Positions 37,281 to 45,674 of a DNA stretch of 64,000 nt are shown here, one piece after another. Positions within the stretch are counted from its first letter, which is position 1. Every line of letters starts with the position of its first letter. This stretch comes from Streptomyces sp. NBC_00654 (GTDB lineage Bacteria; Actinomycetota; Actinomycetes; Streptomycetales; Streptomycetaceae), in contig NZ_JAPEOB010000001.1 of assembly GCF_026341775.1 (NCBI RefSeq), positions 3,596,001 through 3,660,000 on the forward strand, read 5' to 3'. A program made the position numbers and the translations under genes. The notes beneath the pieces were generated by a model. It worked only from the letters and a program-made list of their open reading frames with translations, did not search any database and was not told where the DNA came from.

Positions 37281-37940
37281 TCAGCGGGTCTCGACCAGCC
37301 GGGCGAAGACGACCACGTTCCCGTCGTACCCGCCCGCCCTGGAGTAGCCGCCGCCGCAGGTGATCACCCGGAGCTCCGCGTGGCCCGTGTCGCCGTACAC
37401 CCGGGCGCCGGGGAAGTCGTTCTTGGAGAACACCTCCACGCCGTACACCTCGAACACTCCGATCCGGCCGTCGTAGCGGGTCACCTCGACCTGCTTGCCC
37501 TTGGCGAGCGAGCCGAGCCCGTAGAAGACGGCGGGCCCGGACTTGTTGTCGACATGGCCGACCACGACGGCGGTTCCGCGCTGACCGGGAGCGATCCCGT
37601 TCTGGTACCAGCCCGCCAGGTTGGGGTCCTCCGGGGGCGGCGCGGCGATCCAGCCGTTCGCGTCCAGATTCACATCGATGACGGGTGCGTCGACATCGAT
37701 GGACGGGATCTGGACCCGGGCGGCGGGGGCATACGGCAGGGTCTGCACCGGCTCGCCCTCCACGGGCGGACCCGCGGTGTCCTGCCCCTTGTCCAGGGAG
37801 GCGGCCGCTGCGGGCTGGGGCGGGCCCGCCGTGATGTCCGCGCCGTTCCTCATGAGGGCGAGGCCGGTGAGCATCACCAGGGCGACAGCGCCCCAGGGCA
37901 CGCGTCTGGTGCGCTCGGCCCCCGAGTAGTCCCGGCCCAT
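37281..37940 (-). CDS. class F sortase
   Basis: The 219-aa protein has a single N-terminal membrane helix, a short linker and a sortase beta-barrel (about 75-219). The catalytic histidine lies in VVVGHVDN, the cysteine in RVITCGGGYSR, and an arginine in the final VVVFARLVETR. Class F sortases are the small actinobacterial type that attach surface proteins to the wall; their sorting signals are less well defined than LPXTG. Two related surface proteins with a common C-terminal helix and Arg tail are encoded within 1.6 kb (38265 and 38936) and are candidate substrates. Confidence 0.92.
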   Translation of the reverse strand: MGRDYSGAERTRRVPWGAVALVMLTGLALMRNGADITAGPPQPAAAASLDKGQDTAGPPVEGEPVQTLPYAPAARVQIPSIDVDAPVIDVNLDANGWIAAPPPEDPNLAGWYQNGIAPGQRGTAVVVGHVDNKSGPAVFYGLGSLAKGKQVEVTRYDGRIGVFEVYGVEVFSKNDFPGARVYGDTGHAELRVITCGGGYSRAGGYDGNVVVFARLVETR

Positions 37941-38264
37941 GGTTCTCCCTTCGTCGCGACGAGGGGAACGTTAGGTGCCGTGCGGCGGGGCGGCGATCAG
38001 AGAGGGGCGAACGGGTGGCGGCACCCGCCGGCCCACCGGGCTGTCTGCTCTTCGGAGTAATGAGCGGATAAAAGTTCTGACGGTCTGTGACCTGCGACTC
38101 CGTCAGATCCGGGGTTTCCGTACGGCGTGTCGGCTCACCGGGGTGGAGCAGTGCCGAAGTGCGACGGCCCGGGGAACTGGTGAGGGTTCGTCATGGGACG
38201 CGTTTCTCTTCGATCCATCCCGGAGGACAGGACTCCGGGGCGCGCCCCGCTGGAGGTTCACACC
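37941..38264. other. intergenic region between sortase and surface-protein gene
   Basis: These 324 bp contain the divergent promoters. CTGACGG and CCGTCAG (near 38078-38108) form an inverted repeat with 17 bases between, next to an AT-rich segment (GCGGATAAAAGTTCTGAC). An in-frame ATG at 38193 would extend the surface protein by 24 residues but has no ribosome site. No RNA gene was recognised. Confidence 0.5.
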
Positions 38265-38840
38265 ATGCGTGCTTCACGCGCTCTCGCGGTCACCGCGACC
38301 GCCTTCGCGGCCGTCGGGCTGGCGGCCCCGCTGGCCGCCGCCGGCGGTGCTCCCGGCGATGCTCCGCGCAATATCACCGTCAATCCCTCGTCGGTCCACC
38401 AGGGCGCCACGATGCAGGTGACCGCACAGGGCTGCCGCAACGGCGGCAAGGTGTGGTCGAACGCCTTCCCGACGACCGAGCTGTCGGCGGGCCGTACGGG
38501 GTACGCCACGGCGCACATCCGGCACAACGCCACGCCCGGGAACTACAACCTGTCCGTGCGGTGCAACAACAACAACGAGAACAACAACGACTTCAACGGG
38601 AACGGGGGCAACGGAGGCAACGGGGGCGACGGCGGCAACGGCGGAAACGGAGGAAACGGCGCCATCGCGACGCACCAGTTCACCGTCCTGCCCGGCCGGG
38701 GCGCACAGGGCGGCCTGGGCGGTTCCATGGGGCCGAGCTCCGTGGAGATGCAGATCGGCGGCGGTCTGGTGGCCGCGGCGGCCGTCGGAGGTGCCGTCTT
38801 CATCACCCGGCGCCGGCGGTCGAGCGATGCGGCGGTCTAG
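38265..38840 (+). CDS. cell-surface protein with Asn/Gly repeat and C-terminal anchor, sortase-linked
   Basis: The 191-aa protein has a signal peptide (MRASRALAVTATAFAAVGLA then APLAAAGG), an Ig-like domain (about 30-105: NITVNPSSVHQGATMQVTAQ, then GCRNGGKVWSNAF) and an Asn-rich then NGG-repeat segment (about 105-135). The end reads GGLGGSMGPSSVEM, then a membrane helix and ITRRRRSS. The C-terminus is shared with the facing gene at 38936, which suggests a common export or sortase signal. TGGAGG precedes the ATG at 38265. No LPXTG is present. Function unknown, probably wall- or membrane-attached. Confidence 0.8.
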   Translation: MRASRALAVTATAFAAVGLAAPLAAAGGAPGDAPRNITVNPSSVHQGATMQVTAQGCRNGGKVWSNAFPTTELSAGRTGYATAHIRHNATPGNYNLSVRCNNNNENNNDFNGNGGNGGNGGDGGNGGNGGNGAIATHQFTVLPGRGAQGGLGGSMGPSSVEMQIGGGLVAAAAVGGAVFITRRRRSSDAAV

Positions 38841-38873
38841 GGCCTCGAACCTCCCGCCCGGCCCGATACGCCC

Positions 38874-38908
38874 GTCGCCCCGGGTCCTGGATCAGGACCC
38901 GGGGCGAC
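38874..38908. terminator. bidirectional terminator between the two surface-protein genes
   Basis: A near-continuous 16-bp palindromic stem (38874-38889 with 38893-38908, 3-5 nt loop) sits between the convergent stops at 38840 and 38936. Confidence 0.85.
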
Positions 38909-38935
38909 TGTCGTGCGTCCGCGGTGTACCGCCGG

Positions 38936-39481
38936 TCAGTGCTGACGGCCGGCGGTGCGCCGCCGCACGAAGTAGACGGCCCCGGCGCCCGCCGCCAGCA
39001 CCAGCCCCGTACCGGCGGCGATGCTGGTGGCGTCCATCGTGCCGATACTGCCTCCGAGCCCGCCGGTCACCCCGCCGGGTGGCGCGATGGATGTCGAACT
39101 GGATGTGGGCGCCGTGGTGGGGGTGGCGGTGGCGCCGCTGGTGATGGTCAGGCTGACGCTCCTGCTCGCCCCCGTGGAGCCGCAGACGAAGGTCACCGCG
39201 TAGACGGCACCCCGCCTGGCGGCCGCGTCGACCGTGGCGGTGGCCGAGGTGCTGCCGCTCGGGATGACCGTGGTGCCGAACACGCCCGAGGTGACGGTCG
39301 TATTGCCCGTGCAGCCCCCGCTGCCGAGGGTGACCGTGCCGCCCGGGGCGACCACCGACGGGGCGACGGTCGGGTCGAACGAGGTGTTCGTGCCGCCCGC
39401 CACGGCTTGGACGGCCGGTGTCAGCAGGGTGAGTGCGGTGGCGCCGAGCAGGGCGGCGGGTGCGACACGTATCGCGCGCAT
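38936..39481 (-). CDS. cell-surface protein with Ig-like domain and C-terminal anchor, sortase-linked
   Basis: The 181-aa protein has a signal peptide (MRAIRVAPAALLGATALTLL), a beta-rich domain with two cysteines (TVTLGSGGCTGNTTVTSGVF, AVYAVTFVCGSTGASRS-like), and a Thr/Ser/Pro linker. The C-terminus GGLGGSIGTMDAT, a helix (GLVLAAGAGAVYFVRRR) and a polar tail closely match the end of the protein encoded at 38265 on the other strand. GGAGG precedes the ATG at 39481. With the class F sortase gene nearby, it is a candidate substrate, although no classical LPXTG motif is visible. Confidence 0.8.
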   Translation of the reverse strand: MRAIRVAPAALLGATALTLLTPAVQAVAGGTNTSFDPTVAPSVVAPGGTVTLGSGGCTGNTTVTSGVFGTTVIPSGSTSATATVDAAARRGAVYAVTFVCGSTGASRSVSLTITSGATATPTTAPTSSSTSIAPPGGVTGGLGGSIGTMDATSIAAGTGLVLAAGAGAVYFVRRRTAGRQH

Positions 39482-39618
39482 GGTGAATCCTCCGGGTCCC
39501 CGAGGAGCAGCTGCGGAACGGATTTCCACAAGGAATAGGAAATGCACCTCGATACCCGAAACGCTAGAAGTCGCTCATATCGCCCGCGATCAGGGTCCGG
39601 CGAATGGGGCAGCGTTGT

Positions 39619-39644
39619 CCCCCGGCCGGCGCACCGGCCGGGGG
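39619..39644 (-). terminator. terminator after the DUF4239 gene
   Basis: A perfect 11-bp stem (CCCCCGGCCGG with CCGGCCGGGGG, 4-nt loop) starts 10 bases past the stop of the minus-strand DUF4239 gene. Confidence 0.75.
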
Positions 39645-39653
39645 TGGCGGCCG

Positions 39654-40418
39654 TCAGCCGCCCGCGTGCGGGAACAGGTCGAGGAAGGGTGCGGCGGTGG
39701 CCGGGACACCCCGGCCGAACGGTGAGTCGAAGTCCCAGATGAGGAAGAGCAGAAAGGCGATGAGTGCGCTGAACAGGCCCGCCAGCAGCAGTTCGCGGAA
39801 GGTCCTGCGGATCTGCAGCGTGAAGATCAGCCCGACCGTCACCAGCGCTCCGGTGATCAGCCCGAACCAGACCACCCCCGGCATGGTGGCTCCGGCGCTC
39901 TGCCCCCGGGAACTGCGGGCGTCGTCGGCGGCGGCGACCTGGTCCACCAGTGGCTGGTACGCCTGCCCTTCGTGATCGGTCCTCGGCTCGTATCCGGTGA
40001 CGTCGGCACGGACCCGGTCCAGCAGGCGCGTACCCCGGTCGGTGAGGCTGCCGCGGTCGGACATGGCCTTCCACTCGTCACGGACGACATGGCCGACATA
40101 GGCGTCGACATCGGCGCGGATACGGTCGCGGACCTCGGCCGGATAGACCGATGACCGTGCCCGCACCTCGTGCAGCGCCTGGGCTTCCAGCCGTACCGAC
40201 TCCTGGGCCGCGCTGCGGCCCTCCCAGACTCCGGCGATGGCGAGGCCGAGCACGATCGCGTACACCACGCCGATCATCATCGTCATGTACTCGATGACGT
40301 CGGGTGTCTCGGACGGGTCGTCGTCCTCGCCGACGCGGCGGTTGTTGAGGACGGCGATGGTGAGGACGACGGCGCAGGCCGAGGCCATCGCAAGGGTCAG
40401 AACAAGCCATTCCGACAT
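39654..40418 (-). CDS. DUF4239 (bestrophin-like) membrane protein
   Basis: The 254-aa protein has two N-terminal helices (LVLTLAMASACAVVLTIAVL and MTMMIGVVYAIVLGLAIAGV), a long charged helical middle part (about 65-180) and two C-terminal helices. This is the pattern of the DUF4239/bestrophin-like family (ALHEVRARSSVYPAEVRDRI). The family is of unknown function, possibly an ion channel. It starts 15 bp after a proline-rich membrane protein gene on the same strand and is probably co-transcribed with it. Confidence 0.82.
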   Translation of the reverse strand: MSEWLVLTLAMASACAVVLTIAVLNNRRVGEDDDPSETPDVIEYMTMMIGVVYAIVLGLAIAGVWEGRSAAQESVRLEAQALHEVRARSSVYPAEVRDRIRADVDAYVGHVVRDEWKAMSDRGSLTDRGTRLLDRVRADVTGYEPRTDHEGQAYQPLVDQVAAADDARSSRGQSAGATMPGVVWFGLITGALVTVGLIFTLQIRRTFRELLLAGLFSALIAFLLFLIWDFDSPFGRGVPATAAPFLDLFPHAGG

Positions 40419-40433
40419 GGGTTTCTCCCTCGG

Positions 40434-40988
40434 TCAGCGGGACGAGCGGGGCCGGAGCACGGCGACGGCGAATACGGCGGGGGCGGTGATCAGCAAGGTC
40501 AGGGAGACCAGCGACGGCCCGCTCCCCGGTGTCTTGTGTGCCGCCCTGCGGTACGTGGGGAGTGCCACGGGCCGGGGGGTCGGGGGCGCCGCGCGTGCCG
40601 ATGGTGTCGGCGCGGGCTGCGGGGAAGGTTTCGGTGGGGGCGGTGGCGTGGGCATCCGCGACGGAGGCTCCGGTTCCGGTGGTGCGGGAACCGGAGCGGG
40701 CGCAGGCGGAGGCGGGGGTGCGGGCGCTGGCGGTGGCGGTGGCGGTGCGGGACGGGGTGGAGGAGGAGGCGGCGGTGGCTCCTCCGGCGGCGGCGGGGGA
40801 GGTTCGGGCTTCGGGACCGCCTCGCACCGTGCTCCGCCCGCCACGGCGACCGAGGAACCGCCGTCGAGCCCGATGGAGGCCACCGCACAGGCGTCGGCGG
40901 ACGCGGGCGGCGGTATGGCTATCAGCCAGATGAGTGCGGCGGCTGCCGTGAGCCGCCCGATGAGTGATCCGTACACGATCCGGAGCAT
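40434..40988 (-). CDS. proline-rich exported/membrane protein (hypothetical)
   Basis: The 184-aa protein has a signal peptide (RLTAAAALIWLIAIPPPASA), a short region with two cysteines (DACAVASIGL...GGARC), and about 90 residues that are mostly proline (PPPPPPEEPPPPPPPPRPAP). It ends with a single C-terminal helix (SLVSLTLLITAPAVFAVAVL). It probably spans the wall as a rigid stalk with the Cys pair outside. It lies directly upstream of the DUF4239 gene (15-bp gap), so the two products may act together. No family recognised. Confidence 0.7.
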   Translation of the reverse strand: MLRIVYGSLIGRLTAAAALIWLIAIPPPASADACAVASIGLDGGSSVAVAGGARCEAVPKPEPPPPPPEEPPPPPPPPRPAPPPPPPAPAPPPPPAPAPVPAPPEPEPPSRMPTPPPPPKPSPQPAPTPSARAAPPTPRPVALPTYRRAAHKTPGSGPSLVSLTLLITAPAVFAVAVLRPRSSR

Positions 40989-41599
40989 GTTCCGCGCCGA
41001 AGCCGGACACGCGAGGAGTGGCAGTGGATTCGCCTGATAGGGGGGACAATTGACGGTTCACGTTTGAGACGCCGGGCGTGCGCACTGCCGAACCGGTCGA
41101 TCACTCAAGGCTTTTGGCGCGCGAGGACCCGGAACGGGGGAGAGATCCGCCGAAGCCGCCGTCCGGGCGACTGCTCAAGAAGTGAGCGATGCTCACCCCG
41201 GTGGCCGGGAAATGCGGCGAAAGCCGTCACTGCCGGGTAGGTCCATACCTTTTCCGGTGATGTGAAGCGCGGATCCGCCAACTGCCGGGGCGTCGGCGGA
41301 ACATGATACGCGGTCTCCGACGTACGGAACTCGGCGGTGCGCCGGAGTGGTCCGCGGGCATCACCGCGCGCATTCGTCCAAGTCGCCGCCGGGTGCCGGA
41401 AAACGGGCCCGAAGTGCCGTTCCGTCGCTGAATGCGTACACGCAGCGACGGGCGGCGCCGCACATGCCACTGGTGTGTGACCAATAACGGACCGCTAATT
41501 TCCGTTTCCGCTCGCTCTCTTGGCGGCCGATCAGTAGCCTCTGGTCAACACTGACCATGAACATGGCCGGATCGCCGTGGCGACTTGTTGGAGACATCG
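40989..41599. other. 611-bp intergenic region
   Basis: This divergent intergenic stretch holds the promoters of the proline-rich gene and of the methyltransferase-rmdA operon. Base composition is lower in GC than the genes, especially 41470-41560. Open frames exist on the minus strand (for example 41105-41470) but have poor codon bias, no ribosome site and no recognisable domain, so no gene is called. Nothing else was identified. Confidence 0.5.
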
Positions 41600-42418
41600 A
41601 TGGAGCGTCCCGCCTGGGCACCGCAAGGCATAGACATTTCGGTGCCGAGCGTGTCTCGCATGTACGACTTCTATCTGGGCGGATCGCACAATTTCGAGGT
41701 GGACCGGGAAGCGGCGCGCAAGGCCATGGAGTTCATGCCCGGCCTTCCCAAGATCATGCAGGCGAACCGGGCGTTTATGCGCCGGGCCGTGCGCTACGCC
41801 ACAAGCGTGGGTATCAGCCAGTTCCTGGACATCGGTTCCGGCATACCGACCTTCGGCAATGTCCATGAAGTCGCCCGGGCGGCCGACCCCGAGTCCCGGG
41901 TGGCGTACATCGACCACGACCCCGTCGCGGTCGCGCACAGCCAGGAAGTGCTGGAGGGCGACGACCGTACGGTCGTCGCCGCCGCCGACCTGCGCCGCCC
42001 CCGGGACATCCTGAACAGCCCCGAGGTGGGCGGACTGCTCGACCTCGGCAGGCCGGTGGCGCTGCTGCTCGTCGCGGTGCTCCACTTCATCGAGGACGCC
42101 GACGACCCGTACGCGGCTGTCGCCGAACTGCGTGAGGCGCTGGCCCCCGGCAGCCTGATCGTCGTGACCCACGCCTCGTACGAGGGGATCCCGCTGTCCG
42201 AGGCGGAGGCGGGCGGCACGGTCGGCGTCTACCGCAACATCCGCAACCCGCTCGTCATGCGTTCGCGCGACGAGGTCAGCAGGTTCTTCGAGGGGTACGA
42301 GATGGTCGAGCCCGGCCTCGTCGCCATGCCTCACTGGCGCCCGGACACCCCCGTGGTGCCGGAGCAGGAGGACCCGTTCGCCTTCTCGGGCTTCGCAGGG
42401 GTAGGACGCAAGGCGTGA
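41600..42418 (+). CDS. DUF574-type SAM-dependent methyltransferase
   Basis: The 272-aa protein fits the actinobacterial DUF574/Methyltransf_19 family (IDISVPSVSRMYDFYLGGSH, FLDIGSGIPTFGNVHEVA as the SAM-binding motif I, VAYIDHDPVAVAHSQEVL, PVALLLVAVLHFIED). Streptomyces has many paralogues; substrates are not known. ATG 41600 has GGAG 6 nt upstream; TTG 41585 is a possible longer start. The stop overlaps the GTG of the following GGDEF-EAL gene by 4 bp, indicating a translationally coupled two-gene operon, which suggests a role connected with c-di-GMP signalling. Confidence 0.9.
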   Translation: MERPAWAPQGIDISVPSVSRMYDFYLGGSHNFEVDREAARKAMEFMPGLPKIMQANRAFMRRAVRYATSVGISQFLDIGSGIPTFGNVHEVARAADPESRVAYIDHDPVAVAHSQEVLEGDDRTVVAAADLRRPRDILNSPEVGGLLDLGRPVALLLVAVLHFIEDADDPYAAVAELREALAPGSLIVVTHASYEGIPLSEAEAGGTVGVYRNIRNPLVMRSRDEVSRFFEGYEMVEPGLVAMPHWRPDTPVVPEQEDPFAFSGFAGVGRKA

Positions 42419-44589
42419 GCATTCCCGCCCAGGCGTCCGGTGAGCCGGACGCGGAACCGGACGGCCCCGAGGGCCGGCTCCGGAGATTCGCCACGATCTG
42501 GAGCCGGGCCATCTTCCCCTCGACGGCCACCTCCATGACCCGACCGGAATTCGAGCAGCATCTCCTGCCGCTGGCACGGGAGCTGAACGGAATCCTGCAC
42601 GCCCACCCGTTCGAGGCGGCGCCCGCCCAGCGCGTGGGCGCGGCGCTGGTCGAGGCCCACTGCACGGACCCGGACGCCCTCAGCTCCTCGCTCGGCGTCG
42701 TCGACTCCTATCTCGTCCTCTACTGCGGCGGCAACGGGCCCAGGGAACTGTCCACCGAGGACAGCAGGGCCCGCTGCGCACGGATGCAGCACGCGATGGC
42801 AGGCGGCTTCACCCAGGCGCTGCGTGAGCGGACCCTGTCCGAACAGGAGGCCATCGCCCGCTCGGCCCTCGCCGCCCGCTCCCACGCGGAGCAGGTGCTG
42901 CATGCCACGGAGGCACGCTTCCGGGCCGTCTTCAAGGACGCCGCCATCGGCATCGGCATCGCGGACCTGGACGGCAACGTCCTGGAGGTGAACGACACCC
43001 TCACCCGGATGTTCGGCGGCCTGGACCACCATGTCCGCGGACACAAGCTGAACGAGTGGGTCCACCCCGAGGATTCGCCGCAGGTCTGGAAGTACTACAA
43101 CGAGCTGGTGCGCGGCGAGCGCGAGCACTACCGGGTCGAGAAGCCCTACTACCGCAACGACGGAACGGTCCTGTGGACCAACCTGACGGTGTCGCTGCTG
43201 CGGGACGCCGAGGGCCGCCCGGAGTACCAGCTCGCCCTGCTGGAGGACACCACGGAGCGCAGGCTCCTCAATCTGCGGCTGCGCTACGAGGCGACCCATG
43301 ACGCGCTCACCGGCCTTCCCAATCGCACGCTCTTCTTCGAACGGCTGGAGAAGGCCGTCTCGGCGAGGAACGGCACCCGCTTCGGGCTCTGCTACCTCGA
43401 CCTGGACGGCTTCAAGGCGATCAACGACAGCCTGGGCCACGCCGCCGGTGACCGGCTGCTGGTCGAGGTCGCCGACCGGCTGCAGAGCTGCGCCACGGCA
43501 CCCGGCGAGATGGTGGCCCGGCTCGGCGGCGACGAGTTCGTCGCCCTGACCACCGGACCGGACACCGAGGACGAGGTCGACGAACTCGCCTGCCGCATCC
43601 TCGGCGTGCTCGCCACACCCATCCGGCTGGACGGCCGGGAGCTGACCGTGCGCGGTTCCATCGGCATCGTCGAAGGCCCCTCCGGGGAGCGCAGCGCCGC
43701 CGAGGTGCTGCGCAGTGCCGACATCACGATGTACCGGGCCAAGTCGGCCGGCGGCAACCGTTTCGAGCTCGCCGACGCGGAGGCCGACGCGCGCGCCATC
43801 ACCCGGCACGGGCTGACCACCGCACTGCCCGCGGCGCTGGACCGCGGTGAGTTCTTCATCGAGTACCAGCCGCTCGTGCACCTGGGCGACGGCAGTGTGC
43901 ACGGTGCGGAGGCGCTGGTGCGCTGGTGCCATCCGCAGCACGGGGTGCTCGGTCCGGACCGGTTCATCCCGCTCGCCGAGCACACCGGGCTGATCGTGCC
44001 GCTGGGCCGCTGGGTGCTGGAGGAGTCCGTCCGGCAGGCGAACTTCTGGCAGGAACGGCACAGCGACGGCGGCCCGTTGCGGATCAACGTCAACCTCTCG
44101 CCGACCCAGCTGCACCACCCGCGGCTGGTCGCCGAGACGGTCGATGTGCTGGAACGTTCCGGTCTGGAACCGGGGGCGCTCTGCCTGGAGGTCACCGAGT
44201 CCGCGCTGATCGGCGCCGACGACGACCTGCTCAAACCGCTGCGGCAGCTGGCGGAGATGGGCGTCGACATAGCGCTCGACGACTTCGGCACCGGATACTC
44301 CAACCTGGCCAATCTGCGCAGGCTGCCGGTGAGTGTGCTCAAGCTGGACCGTTCCTTCACCCAGGGCATGCAGCAGCACCCGGCCGACCCCGTCGACCTG
44401 AAGATCGTCGAAGGGATCGTGTCGCTCGCGCACAGCCTGGAGCTGGCCGTGACGGTGGAGGGCGTGGAGACCGGGGCCCAGGCCCAGCAGCTGCGTGAGC
44501 TGGGCTGCGACACCGCCCAGGGCTGGTACTACGCCCGCCCGGGTGCCCCGGACCGTATTCACAGCCTGCTGCTGGCCGACGCCGTGTGA
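42415..44589 (+). CDS. rmdA: bifunctional diguanylate cyclase/phosphodiesterase (PAS-GGDEF-EAL), RmdA-like
   Basis: The 724-aa protein has an N-terminal helical region (about 1-165), a PAS domain with PAC (about 165-285: RFRAVFKDAAIGIGIADLDG), a GGDEF domain with intact GGDEF (residues 371-375) and an EAL domain with intact EAL (499-501). The latter also shows ALDDFGTGYSNLANLRRLPV and the late glutamate in AVTVEGVET. Both synthesis and breakdown of c-di-GMP are therefore possible. From memory, S. coelicolor RmdA (SCO0928) has this architecture and lies near sdhCAB (SCO0922-0924), as here, so orthology is likely though not proven. RmdA controls aerial mycelium formation. The GTG start overlaps the methyltransferase stop. 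Confidence 0.9.
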   Translation: MSIPAQASGEPDAEPDGPEGRLRRFATIWSRAIFPSTATSMTRPEFEQHLLPLARELNGILHAHPFEAAPAQRVGAALVEAHCTDPDALSSSLGVVDSYLVLYCGGNGPRELSTEDSRARCARMQHAMAGGFTQALRERTLSEQEAIARSALAARSHAEQVLHATEARFRAVFKDAAIGIGIADLDGNVLEVNDTLTRMFGGLDHHVRGHKLNEWVHPEDSPQVWKYYNELVRGEREHYRVEKPYYRNDGTVLWTNLTVSLLRDAEGRPEYQLALLEDTTERRLLNLRLRYEATHDALTGLPNRTLFFERLEKAVSARNGTRFGLCYLDLDGFKAINDSLGHAAGDRLLVEVADRLQSCATAPGEMVARLGGDEFVALTTGPDTEDEVDELACRILGVLATPIRLDGRELTVRGSIGIVEGPSGERSAAEVLRSADITMYRAKSAGGNRFELADAEADARAITRHGLTTALPAALDRGEFFIEYQPLVHLGDGSVHGAEALVRWCHPQHGVLGPDRFIPLAEHTGLIVPLGRWVLEESVRQANFWQERHSDGGPLRINVNLSPTQLHHPRLVAETVDVLERSGLEPGALCLEVTESALIGADDDLLKPLRQLAEMGVDIALDDFGTGYSNLANLRRLPVSVLKLDRSFTQGMQQHPADPVDLKIVEGIVSLAHSLELAVTVEGVETGAQAQQLRELGCDTAQGWYYARPGAPDRIHSLLLADAV

Positions 44590-44591
44590 GG

Positions 44592-44627
44592 GGACCGCCG
44601 GGCGGACGTGCGTCAGCCCGGCGGTCC
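44592..44627. terminator. bidirectional terminator between rmdA and the LysR gene
   Basis: A perfect 12-bp stem (GGACCGCCGGGC with GCCCGGCGGTCC) with a 12-nt loop lies between convergent stops 44589 and 44659. Confidence 0.75.
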
Positions 44628-44658
44628 TGCCCGGGGGCCGGTGGTCCTGCGGTTGTCC

Positions 44659-45579
44659 TCAGCCGCCGGACGGGACCGGACTTCCGGCCCGTCCGGCGAT
44701 CGAGGACAGCAGCACACGCCGCAGCTCCCTCGCCGCCCGCGGCGGTGCCACATCGCTGCGGTGCGCGAGCGCGATCGTGCGGCGCAGCCCGGGTCTGGCC
44801 AGCGGGGTGGTGCGCAGATCGTGCCCGGCCCGGTTCGCGACCATGCTGGGCACCACCGCGATGCCCAGCCCCGCCCGGACGAAACCGAGCACCGCGTCCA
44901 TCTCGCCGCCCTCCACCGTGAACGACGGTTCGAAGCCCTCGGCGCGGCAGGCCGCCAGAGTCAGCTCGCGCAGGTCGTAGCCGTGACGGAACATCACCAG
45001 CGGCGCGCCCTGGAGATCGGTGATCCGCACCCTGCCGCCCCGCCCCGGGGCGGCCTCCGCCGCGGACGACACCACGACCAGGTCCTCGTGCAGCAGCTCC
45101 ACGGTGGTCAGCGCGGGCGAGGCGGCCGGCAGGGGCAGCACGACCAGGGCGAGATCGAGCGCGCCGCGCGCCAACTGCCGTACGAGGTCGTGCGAGCCGC
45201 CCTCCTCCAGCAGCAGCCGGACGCCCGGATGCAGATCGTGGAAGGCGCGCAGGACGTCCGGCAGCAGACCCGTGCAGAGGCTGGGGGTCGCCCCGAGCCG
45301 GACACGCCCGCGCCGCAGCTGCACCAGCTCCTGCACCTCGTGCCGGGCGGTGTCCGCGTCCGCGAGGATCCGGCGGGCCAGCGGCAGCAGCGCCTCGCCC
45401 GCGTCGGTGAGGGCGATATTGCCCCGCGCCCGGCTGAACAGTTCGGCGCCCAGCTCGTTCTCCAGCGCCCGGATCTGCTGGGAGAGCGAAGGCTGCGAGA
45501 CATGCACCGCCTCGGCGGCGCGGGTGAAGTGCCGGGCCTCGGCGACGGCCACGAAATAGGAGAGCTGCTGGAGGTGCAT
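44659..45579 (-). CDS. LysR-family transcriptional regulator
   Basis: The 306-aa regulator has the LTTR helix-turn-helix at the N-terminus (MHLQQLSYFVAVAEARHFTR, AAEAVHVSQPSLSQQIRALE) and a two-lobed effector domain (LGATPSLCTGLLPDVLRAF, GALDLALVVLPLP, FEPSFTVEGGEMDAVLGFV). It is divergent from sdhCAB, with a T-N11-A type palindrome 23 bp from its own start, so it very probably regulates the succinate dehydrogenase operon and itself. ATG 45579 gives the conserved N-terminus. Confidence 0.93.
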   Translation of the reverse strand: MHLQQLSYFVAVAEARHFTRAAEAVHVSQPSLSQQIRALENELGAELFSRARGNIALTDAGEALLPLARRILADADTARHEVQELVQLRRGRVRLGATPSLCTGLLPDVLRAFHDLHPGVRLLLEEGGSHDLVRQLARGALDLALVVLPLPAASPALTTVELLHEDLVVVSSAAEAAPGRGGRVRITDLQGAPLVMFRHGYDLRELTLAACRAEGFEPSFTVEGGEMDAVLGFVRAGLGIAVVPSMVANRAGHDLRTTPLARPGLRRTIALAHRSDVAPPRAARELRRVLLSSIAGRAGSPVPSGG

Positions 45580-45601
45580 ACACCGACGATAACGCGGCAC
45601 G

Positions 45602-45616
45602 ATAGGCAAAGCCTAT
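45602..45616. promoter_or_regulatory. LysR-type operator between LysR gene and sdhCAB
   Basis: ATAGGC-AAA-GCCTAT is a perfect 15-bp interrupted palindrome with the T-N11-A core. It lies between the divergent starts at 45579 and 45675, about 20-60 bp upstream of the sdh promoter, the usual recognition-site position for LysR regulators. Confidence 0.75.
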
Positions 45617-45637
45617 GAAGATGAGCCACACCATGTC

Positions 45638-45667
45638 TTGGACTGATGGGTCTTTCGGCCCTAGCGT
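45638..45667 (+). promoter_or_regulatory. sdhCAB promoter, probable leaderless transcript
   Basis: TTGGAC (45638-45643) and TAGCGT (45662-45667) are 18 bp apart. The expected start of transcription coincides with the sdhC ATG at 45675, and there is no Shine-Dalgarno, consistent with a leaderless mRNA. Confidence 0.6.
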
Positions 45668-45674
45668 CGTGTCC

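Noticed and set aside
41105..41470. Minus-strand open frame of 121 codons in the 611-bp gap
   Set aside because: Codon bias unlike real genes in the window, no ribosome site and no recognisable domain.
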